Shown here piece by piece: positions 32,503 through 37,822 of a DNA stretch of 37,822 bases. Each line of letters opens with the position of its first letter. Position 1 is the first letter of the stretch. The DNA is from Alphaproteobacteria bacterium (GTDB lineage: Bacteria > Pseudomonadota > Alphaproteobacteria > UBA2966), in assembly GCA_018650465.1 (NCBI GenBank), contig JABIFY010000089.1, positions 1-37,822 on the forward strand, read 5' to 3'. The position numbers were made by a program, and so were the translations under genes. Under the pieces are notes generated by a model, which was not told where the DNA came from, made no database searches, and worked only from the letters and a program-made list of their open reading frames with translations.

Positions 32503-32909
32503 CAGAATGGGATCTCCGTGTCATCGGCCTTGGCCGTTGCCAGCATGGCGTCCTGGAAGCCACCAACAGCAACTTCAATGAGGGTGAGGACCTGCGCTTC
32601 AGACAGGTCAATCAAGCGGGTCTGCCAGCCGATCTCTTCCATGATCTCCGATGCCATTTTCATGGCGTAGCGAATGGCGGCTTGTTCTTGCTCGGTCAGG
32701 TCAACCATGCCCAATCCCTCCTTCGCCAATCGAGACCAGTAACCCTGACAAGCCATGGAACAGAACCAAAGCATGCGTCGAGGACGCTTCGAAGACCGGC
32801 GGTCGAACCAACCAAAACCACGAGTTGGTCGCCGACAGACGGAACAGAGCGTTCCTCGCGGATGCCATAACCGCTGCCGTAGGGCTGCATTTTTGGATAT
32901 GTGTGCCAT
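32502..32909 (-). CDS. DUF6511-like zinc-finger protein
   Basis: A 135-residue protein with an N-terminal zinc site: CSVCRRPTRGFGWFD followed by FCSMACQGYW (two CxxC/CxxxC pairs), on a basic background. The C-terminal half is helical and acidic (EQEQAAIRYAMKMASEIMEEIG, then a second helix with LIEVAVGGFQDAM). This two-part plan matches the DUF6511 proteins of alphaproteobacterial phages, as recalled. It may bind DNA or the nuclease encoded next. It starts three bases after the helicase stop region and overlaps the nuclease start as TGATG. Confidence 0.75.
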   Translation of the reverse strand: MAHISKNAALRQRLWHPRGTLCSVCRRPTRGFGWFDRRSSKRPRRMLWFCSMACQGYWSRLAKEGLGMVDLTEQEQAAIRYAMKMASEIMEEIGWQTRLIDLSEAQVLTLIEVAVGGFQDAMLATAKADDTEIPF

Positions 32910-32912
32910 GGA

Positions 32913-34589
32913 TCATGCCGCCCTCCGGTCACTATCAGAGGCTGTTGTCACCAGTTGTGTGATCGCAGACTTATTGAAGGTGAAGGCTAATAGCGCAGAG
33001 GCTTGATACCGGGTCAGACCGAAGTCCTGGCGGTATTCGGCGGGCAAGAATTGAAGCTGCCTGTCTGTTGCTGATTGGCTTAGCCATGAACGGGTTTTGT
33101 GAGCGCTTTCATCTGTCTCATTCTCATTGAGCCAGTCATCGGCTGCTGCCAAACATACCGTGCGCTCACCCATTGCAAGAAGGCGGGGACGTAAATTCTT
33201 GCCGCCACCAAGACTATGCCAACGCCCCTGCAGAAAGAAGATACCGCCCCAGGCATTGAAGCCGCTGGCAATAAGGGCTGCGTCGTCACCAAACAGATCG
33301 CACCATTGGAAACTGGAACGTTTGAGCAGATCGACCTCTGACATGACAAAATCAGAAATTGGCTGCAGGTCATCGGTTTTATCAGAATAGAAATGGTAAC
33401 CGCACAGGGGGCATTCCATCACCGCCAAAGGCACATGAGCTTCACACTCAGGGCATTCCTTGGTCAAAGCAGGACCTGATCCCGTCCTACCATCCAGATT
33501 GACGTCTTGCTCAAGACACCCATGCAGCAGGCTTGACGTGCCAAAGTCTAAAACGATGCAGTCGGTTTTTACGACACCGGGATATTCGCTAGGATCAACC
33601 GTGCGCAAACCACGCCCGACCATCTGGATCATGGTGGACTTATAAGACGATGGCCTAAGCAGAATAATGCAACTTGTTGGCTGGTGGTCCCAACCTTCCG
33701 TGAGTACGGCGACGTTAACAAGGACTTGAATGTCGCCTTCATCATAGGACTGAAGCACAATCCGTCGTGCCTTCGTGCCCATGTCACCATAAACCATCCC
33801 AGCACTGATACCTTCAGCAACAAAGGCATCGCGGACATTGCGGGCATGATCAACCGTCGAGCAAAACACCACGGTTTGACGATTACCAGCCTTCTCGCGC
33901 CAATGGCGGATAACAGCATCGGTAATGGGAGACTTGTTCATGATGGCGTCAACCGCCTTCATATCGAAGTCGTCCACCGTCTTGCGCACGGATTTGAGGG
34001 CTTCCTGGGCTCCGACATCGATCACAAAGGTTCGCGGCGGAACCAAGTGGCCAGAGGCAATCAACTCGCCGATAAACACCTGATCAGAAACATTGGAAAA
34101 GACCGGGCGCAGGCCTTTCTTATCTCCACGATTTGGGGTCGCCGTGACGCCGAATATCTTAACGTCCGGGTTCTTGTTCTTGGCTTGATCGATGATACGC
34201 CGGTAACTGTCAGCAGCCACATGATGGGCTTCATCAATCACCAGCAAATCAAGCACAGGCATGGCGTCCAGGTTTGCCTTACGGGCCAATGTTGGCACCA
34301 TGGCGAAGGTCGTCTGCCCGCGCCATGATTTGGTCACGGCATCAAACTTGGAAGTGCTGATGTTTGGGTTAACCTTGGAAAACTTCAACTCATTCTGAGC
34401 CGTTAGCTCATCACGGTGGGCCAACACACAGGCTTTGGCATCGTTGCCTGCCAGCAATTGGCCAGCAACTCCCGCAAGCGCGATGGTTTTTCCAAATCCG
34501 GTCGAAGCAACAGCCAGAGTGTTGCCGTGTTCGCCGAGCGCGCTTACGCTACGCTCGACGAAGGTTTTCTGGCGTGGGCGAAGTAACAT
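32913..34589 (-). CDS. DEAD/DEAH-box helicase (superfamily 2) with C-terminal zinc finger
   Basis: A 558-residue helicase of the type often found in phage replication regions. Motor motifs: Walker A STGFGKT at 29-35, DEAHH near 113-117, GVTATP (TATPNRGD) motif III, a second RecA domain with MIQMVGRGLRT motif VI. A zinc finger follows (CPECEAHVPLAVMECPLCGYHF shown in parts: CPECEAH, CPLCGYHF), then a ~140-residue tail of unknown role ending in a helical region. It may unwind branched DNA or act at the origin. The AGGAGGG ribosome binding site lies 8 bases before the ATG; the gap to the SSB-like gene is 10 bases. Confidence 0.9.
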   Translation of the reverse strand: MLLRPRQKTFVERSVSALGEHGNTLAVASTGFGKTIALAGVAGQLLAGNDAKACVLAHRDELTAQNELKFSKVNPNISTSKFDAVTKSWRGQTTFAMVPTLARKANLDAMPVLDLLVIDEAHHVAADSYRRIIDQAKNKNPDVKIFGVTATPNRGDKKGLRPVFSNVSDQVFIGELIASGHLVPPRTFVIDVGAQEALKSVRKTVDDFDMKAVDAIMNKSPITDAVIRHWREKAGNRQTVVFCSTVDHARNVRDAFVAEGISAGMVYGDMGTKARRIVLQSYDEGDIQVLVNVAVLTEGWDHQPTSCIILLRPSSYKSTMIQMVGRGLRTVDPSEYPGVVKTDCIVLDFGTSSLLHGCLEQDVNLDGRTGSGPALTKECPECEAHVPLAVMECPLCGYHFYSDKTDDLQPISDFVMSEVDLLKRSSFQWCDLFGDDAALIASGFNAWGGIFFLQGRWHSLGGGKNLRPRLLAMGERTVCLAAADDWLNENETDESAHKTRSWLSQSATDRQLQFLPAEYRQDFGLTRYQASALLAFTFNKSAITQLVTTASDSDRRAA

Positions 34590-34599
34590 TACCGCCCTC

Positions 34600-35229
34600 C
34601 TATTGCGCCCAATTCGGGCGATTAGGGTTGCTGGCCGGTTGCGTGTCCGCAGTGCCGGACGTTGTTGCCGGTGCCGGTGTAATTACTCCAGCGGTGACAA
34701 CACCCGGTTTCCACAGACCACCACTTTTCTGATAGGTCTCCCAATCTTTGTGATTGGGCATAACCGCAAAGTGGATCTCGTTCCTGGGATCGCCATTGGC
34801 ATCCTTGCCCACATCAATCTTTGCCAGAAACTCAATGCCATCGAGATCGGCAAATCCGTTGATACGACGTGAATTTTGAGCCTGCGGAGAATTGTCCTTG
34901 TCCGACAGCCCCCGTGATGAATTGAGGATGCCACGCACGAATGACCGACCCATGCTGCCCCACTCGGGACCTTTAAGGCTGAGCAAGCCAATCAGGCTCC
35001 AGACCTTGCGTTTGGCAAACGGTCCTTCGGTAATGACAAACTCGGCACTCAGATAAACCGATCCGGTGGTGTCATTGTGGGTGGCGTAACCGCCGGTCCA
35101 ACCTTGCGCCGGATCGTCAAAGCCACCCGGTTTAATGGTCATCCGCACTGGCACAATGGTGCCCTTGGGGATCAGATCATAAGAGGCTTGAGAGCCTGCA
35201 TCGTTGTAATCGTTCCATGCACCGGTCAT
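34600..35229 (-). CDS. SSB-like protein paired with Sak4 (DUF669-type candidate)
   Basis: A 209-residue protein following the Sak4-like ATPase gene. The N-terminal GAWNDYNDAGSQASYDLIPKGT and RMTIKPGGFDD segments, followed by LSAEFVITEGPFAKRKVW, resemble OB-fold single-strand binding proteins encoded beside Sak4 in phages. The C-terminal 35 residues are proline/threonine-rich and disordered, ending in NRPNWAQ, which is not the acidic tip of host SSB. Likely coats single-stranded DNA during annealing. The start overlaps the ATPase stop as ATGA. Family assignment is inferred from partner and pattern. Confidence 0.65.
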   Translation of the reverse strand: MTGAWNDYNDAGSQASYDLIPKGTIVPVRMTIKPGGFDDPAQGWTGGYATHNDTTGSVYLSAEFVITEGPFAKRKVWSLIGLLSLKGPEWGSMGRSFVRGILNSSRGLSDKDNSPQAQNSRRINGFADLDGIEFLAKIDVGKDANGDPRNEIHFAVMPNHKDWETYQKSGGLWKPGVVTAGVITPAPATTSGTADTQPASNPNRPNWAQ

Positions 35230-36116
35230 GATTGTTGTGCTCCTTCATCGTCATTGGTGGTGGGGGTATCGGCGGCGGAAGGTTGTGGCCTTGAGAACTC
35301 CAACCTTTCGTTTGCCGGTTTTGCGGGGCCGCTGATTTTTTCCATCAGACGGCCAAGGTGCGGCTCCTCGATCACATCAAGACGTCCGCTTCGATCTTTT
35401 GCCGGAAAGCCGTAGGGGTTCAGGGTTTGACAGACAAACGCCCGATAGGCCTCACCATCACCTTCAGTGATTTCAGCCATGGAGATGACTTCATCAACGA
35501 TGCCAGGCAGCTCATTGCCGGTCTTTGAACCATCAATCTGCGGGGTGAATACCTTGCGGTTGAAGTCATCAAGCTTCTCGTCGAGGATTCCAACAAACCA
35601 GATGTTCTTGCCCCGGGTATGTTGAAGGTGGGTTAGCCAGGCGATCATTTCCTGACCATGCAGGCCATAAGCACCGCGCATGTCAGGTTTGCCGGTACGG
35701 TCGGAAAAGGCCTGTGGCTGGCCTTTTGCCCACTGGAAGCAAAGACGACCGGCGACCGTGATGCTATCAATGAAGACAGTCTCATACTTGCCGAGGGCTG
35801 ACGGATCACCAAACTGCTCACAGACAGCATCGAAATGTGCCTGACTGTAGACTTGGTCTTCACGCAGGGCCGGATTTGACCCGCCGATGAAAACGGCGAA
35901 GTCACGGCATTCTTGCCAAGTGCGTGGGCGAATTGTGTCACCGGGCCAGCCTTCGATGGCCAAGTCACCAGCTTCCAAGTCAAAGAACAGCGCGGTTGAC
36001 GAATTTAGCGTCCAGAGCAGCGAAGTTTTGCCAATGCCGGATTTTCCGAAAATGACACCCTTGATACCTCGGGTTTCTTTAAGGCGTTCATCCGCTGAAA
36101 TAATTGGGAGGTTCAT
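35226..36116 (-). CDS. Sak4-like RecA-fold ATPase (AAA_24)
   Basis: A 296-residue RecA-like ATPase, the single-strand annealing protein type called Sak4 in phages. Walker A GKSGIGKT is at 24-31, Walker B VFIDSITVAG in the middle, plus FFDLEAGDLAIEGWPGD and TGNELPGIVDEVISM that match the AAA_24 family. It would promote phage recombination with the neighbouring SSB-like protein. I start at the ATG at 36116 (MNLPIISADE), which overlaps the upstream stop as ATGA; a longer frame adds ten unsupported residues. Confidence 0.87.
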   Translation of the reverse strand: MNLPIISADERLKETRGIKGVIFGKSGIGKTSLLWTLNSSTALFFDLEAGDLAIEGWPGDTIRPRTWQECRDFAVFIGGSNPALREDQVYSQAHFDAVCEQFGDPSALGKYETVFIDSITVAGRLCFQWAKGQPQAFSDRTGKPDMRGAYGLHGQEMIAWLTHLQHTRGKNIWFVGILDEKLDDFNRKVFTPQIDGSKTGNELPGIVDEVISMAEITEGDGEAYRAFVCQTLNPYGFPAKDRSGRLDVIEEPHLGRLMEKISGPAKPANERLEFSRPQPSAADTPTTNDDEGAQQS

Positions 36117-36412
36117 TTTGAGCCACCCTTCGCATCTGGAAGGCAATCAATTGCCACCTGCGCACCCAAGGCACCGTTTTTGCGCGCTTGGTCATAAAGA
36201 TTGCGAACAGATTCAGTCAGCGAATAAAGTGCAGATGATTTTTCCTGCAATGCCAAAACGGCAAATGCTAGATCATCGAGCGTCGCACCCTCTGTTGGCT
36301 TTACGACCTCTTCCAGGTTTGCGCCAATCGCAGGAATGCGGATGGTGTCAGGTATGTTTTTGAAGTAGTAATCATCTTTGCGAAGCTGCTCAATTTTGCT
36401 GAGTTTACTCAT
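36113..36412 (-). CDS. Unknown early phage protein, 99 aa
   Basis: A 99-residue protein, second in the early operon. It has a basic N-terminal helix (KLSKIEQLRKDDYYF), IPDTIRIPAIG, and a long amphipathic helix (LDDLAFAVLALQEKSSALYSL). No domain is recognised; the C-terminal ends in DAKGGSK. A small replication or recombination accessory role is likely by position. ATGA overlaps join it to both neighbours. Confidence 0.72.
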   Translation of the reverse strand: MSKLSKIEQLRKDDYYFKNIPDTIRIPAIGANLEEVVKPTEGATLDDLAFAVLALQEKSSALYSLTESVRNLYDQARKNGALGAQVAIDCLPDAKGGSK

Positions 36413-36627
36413 GACAAACCTCCCATGGCGGCTTGGCCATCGTCAGATGTGCTGTTGCGCATATGAGCTTGTTCGTAGGCTTCAATATCTTCAAAGCGGT
36501 AGGCCACGCGGCCTCCGAGTTTGACGAAGACGGGGCCTTCGCCAAGCCAACGCCAACGCTCCAATGTTCGGGGCGAAATCCCCCAACGCCGGGAGAGGTC
36601 TATCTGGTTTAAGAATGGTTTATCCAT
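36409..36627 (-). CDS. Helix-turn-helix (AlpA/MerR-type, excisionase-like) protein
   Basis: A 72-residue DNA-binding protein and first gene of the early operon. The winged helix-turn-helix pattern is clear: FLNQIDLSRRWGISPRTLERWRWLGEGP then FVKLGGRVAYRFEDIEAYEQ, as in HTH_17/AlpA and excisionase-type proteins. The tail is polar. It may act as excisionase or early regulator; with no integrase in view this cannot be settled. The AAAGGAG ribosome binding site is 9 bases before the ATG. Confidence 0.85.
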   Translation of the reverse strand: MDKPFLNQIDLSRRWGISPRTLERWRWLGEGPVFVKLGGRVAYRFEDIEAYEQAHMRNSTSDDGQAAMGGLS

Positions 36628-36739
36628 GTGATGGCACTCCTTTCGGTTTCAATCCAAATCACACGGGAAATATCGCAAATTAGGGGGGTGAGATTCTGTG
36701 TGTCAGGTGTGTGAAAATCTGTGTGAAATGCCCTCAAGA
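36628..36739 (-). promoter_or_regulatory. Upstream region of the early operon
   Basis: The gap between the HTH gene and the terminator should hold the early promoter, since all genes to 28039 read from here. It contains direct TCTGTGTG copies (about 36694 and 36717) with GTGTGT between, which could be an operator, and AATCCAAATC at 36653-36662, a 10-mer also present in the replication array (29414-29423). No convincing -35/-10 pair can be chosen by eye. Confidence 0.4.
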
Positions 36740-36783
36740 CAAAAAAAATGCCCCGGCAAAAGCCGAGGCATCATCGTATGTCT
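36740..36783 (-). terminator. Strong factor-independent terminator after the right-edge gene
   Basis: The stem ATGCCCCGGC/GCCGAGGCAT (36747-36756 and 36761-36770) with an AAAA loop has one mismatch. On the minus strand it is followed by an eight-T run (36747-36740), as expected of a terminator for the gene at 36800-37714. Outer arms AAGACA (36735-36740) and TGTCTT (36778-36783) extend it, and T-rich sequence on the plus strand beyond could make it bidirectional. It isolates the early operon. Confidence 0.85.
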
Positions 36784-36799
36784 TGTTTTTTTTGGTGGT

Positions 36800-37714
36800 C
36801 TAGAGTTCGAGCCAGTAGTTTCCTTTTCTATCGTTCTTGATCACGACGCCCCATGCTGAATGCTTTTTTCCCCCGGAGCGAAAGACACCGATTACTTCTT
36901 CTTGTGAAGATTCCACTTGAGACATAATCTCAGACTTGTGCATGGCTCTTCCTGCATTGCTCAGCACCTCGATTATTTGAGCCTGCAAATTCGAGAATTC
37001 ATAATTTTTACCGTTTATATAGGCCGTCCTAAACCCATCACTGAAGCCAGTATTATTCACACTTCCACCCATTTTTCTGGCCAAGTAATCCGTCTTGAAT
37101 GTAAGCTTTTCAGATTGAAAATTGATGGCGTCAGCCAAAGTGACAATACGGTTTTGTCCCGGCAACTGAAGATAGGCAGGTAAATTCTTGCCCGTCGTCA
37201 ATATTAAGGCGGGGTCACTCTTGTGCCGGTCTTCCAAGAAACCAGTCAAAGCCGATATCGTTCTTTCATCTCCCAACCTTCTCACATAAACAATGTGTGT
37301 CTTTCGGCTCTGCAACCAGGCCTGGCCCAAATACCAGACCCCGTTTTCTCTAATTTCCTCAGGAACTGCTCGCTCCTCAAAACCAAGCGCCGACATCATA
37401 GCCTTGAGATATGCCGAAATATCGACTCGGGAAACCTTCAAAGACTCAGGGGGCACCTGAACCCAACCGCTCCCCTGCAGGAAATAGCGCCAGTTTCCAT
37501 CGTGCCGTTCCACGGGGTAGCTGCGTAGTTCACCTTCATACTCGACTTCAATATCTTGAAGATATGGAGCATCGACCAGTAAGCCGGTTTTCGTAAGTGC
37601 AGCACAAACCTCCGAGTTAAATAAGCCATTCAAGTTTTGAATGGTCACCATTGCAGAAGGCGTCTCAATCAACTGGCAGGTAGCGACATATACATCAGTC
37701 GGTAGGCTGGCCAT
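36800..37714 (-). CDS. Unrecognised protein with C-terminal winged-helix region
   Basis: A 304-residue protein that I do not recognise. The N-terminal ~50 residues (LPTDVYVATCQLIETPSAMVT) look like a helical bundle; the middle (about 60-200) has alternating strand and helix with W-x-x-Y-F and a RIVTLADAIN segment. The last ~65 residues look like a winged helix: SNLQAQIIEVLSNAGRAMHKSEIM (shown in part: LQAQIIEVLSNAGRAMHK), then SSQEEVIGVFRSGGKKHSAWG and a final YWLEL. Such a domain reads DNA or mediates contacts in regulators and defence genes. It overlaps the gene upstream by 20 bases and ends before a strong terminator. Whether it belongs to the prophage is not known. Confidence 0.7.
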   Translation of the reverse strand: MASLPTDVYVATCQLIETPSAMVTIQNLNGLFNSEVCAALTKTGLLVDAPYLQDIEVEYEGELRSYPVERHDGNWRYFLQGSGWVQVPPESLKVSRVDISAYLKAMMSALGFEERAVPEEIRENGVWYLGQAWLQSRKTHIVYVRRLGDERTISALTGFLEDRHKSDPALILTTGKNLPAYLQLPGQNRIVTLADAINFQSEKLTFKTDYLARKMGGSVNNTGFSDGFRTAYINGKNYEFSNLQAQIIEVLSNAGRAMHKSEIMSQVESSQEEVIGVFRSGGKKHSAWGVVIKNDRKGNYWLEL

Positions 37715-37822
37715 ATTCGATCTCTTTCAGCAGACCCCACTTCTTGAGGTATTTATCGCCAATCAACCGTTCTTTTTCGGTCCGGCTTTTCAGGTCACAG
37801 TTGTTGGGATAGCTGATTTTCA
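37695..37822 (-). CDS. C-terminal end of an unrecognised gene, cut by window edge
   Basis: The minus-strand frame from the window edge to TGA at 37695-37697 gives 41 residues, KISYPNNCDLKSRTEKERLIG and then DKYLKKWGLLKEIEYGQPTD (the first is shown as KISYPNNCDLKSRTEKERL). It overlaps the next gene by 20 bases, suggesting a coupled pair. The codon at the edge ends in TG, so a start there is possible but a longer gene is likelier. No family is recognised. Confidence 0.5.
   Translation of the reverse strand, partial: KISYPNNCDLKSRTEKERLIGDKYLKKWGLLKEIEYGQPTD

Noticed and set aside
36800..37714. Assignment as integrase or restriction enzyme
   Set aside because: No R-H-R-Y recombinase tetrad, serine recombinase motif or nuclease core could be seen.

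Overview
The window is a lambda-like siphovirus prophage (or most of one), probably in an alphaproteobacterium. The host is inferred from gene families I associate with alphaproteobacterial phages (GTA-type three-TM holin, DUF6127-, DUF6362-, DUF6441- and DUF6511-like proteins) and from a dense GANTC cluster, the CcrM methylation site of that class. No rRNA or housekeeping gene is present to fix the species.

Layout. Bases 1-2976 (+) are the 3' part of a type I restriction hsdR gene. One base after its stop codon comes the stop codon of the first phage gene on the opposite strand. From there to 36627 almost everything reads leftwards on the minus strand. In transcription order there are two blocks. 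(1) Early/replication block, 36627 to 28039: HTH protein, small unknown, Sak4-like RecA-fold ATPase, SSB-like protein, DEAH helicase, DUF6511-like zinc protein, Cas4-like PD-(D/E)XK nuclease with four candidate Fe-S cysteines, Toprim primase/RecA-like helicase, a 367-bp non-coding repeat array, RuvC-like resolvase, a small unknown and a DUF6362-like protein, ending in a hairpin terminator. (2) Late block, from 27871 leftwards: secreted SNase-type nuclease, a repeat-rich gap, ParB-domain DNA methyltransferase, DUF7220-like membrane protein, then the packaging and head genes in lambda order (small and large terminase, gpW, portal, protease with nested scaffold, decoration protein D, major capsid E), connector genes, tail genes (terminator, tube, frameshifted chaperone pair, tape measure, tip proteins, NlpC/P60, gpJ-like, fibre and fibre-associated protein) and lysis genes (M15 endolysin, GTA-type holin). 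Most junctions overlap by ATGA, which suggests translational coupling.

The exception in strand is a TacA/TacT-type toxin-antitoxin pair (16552-17336, +), inserted head-on into the late operon between tail terminator and DUF6441 genes. At the right edge (36800-37822) lie two overlapping unrecognised genes on the minus strand, separated from the early operon by a strong terminator. No integrase and no CI-like repressor were found, so at least one prophage end probably lies outside the window.

Most interesting signals: an array at 29354-29519 with eight exact copies of AGAATCCA/TGGATTCT, each containing a GANTC site, between replication genes (candidate replication origin or methylation-sensitive switch); a classical A AAA AAC slippery heptamer that joins the two tail chaperone reading frames; an internal Shine-Dalgarno plus ATG that would make a Nu3-like scaffold; an ACGAAA repeat cluster ahead of the methyltransferase/terminase operon; and a 53-codon gene joined by an ATGA overlap to its neighbour.
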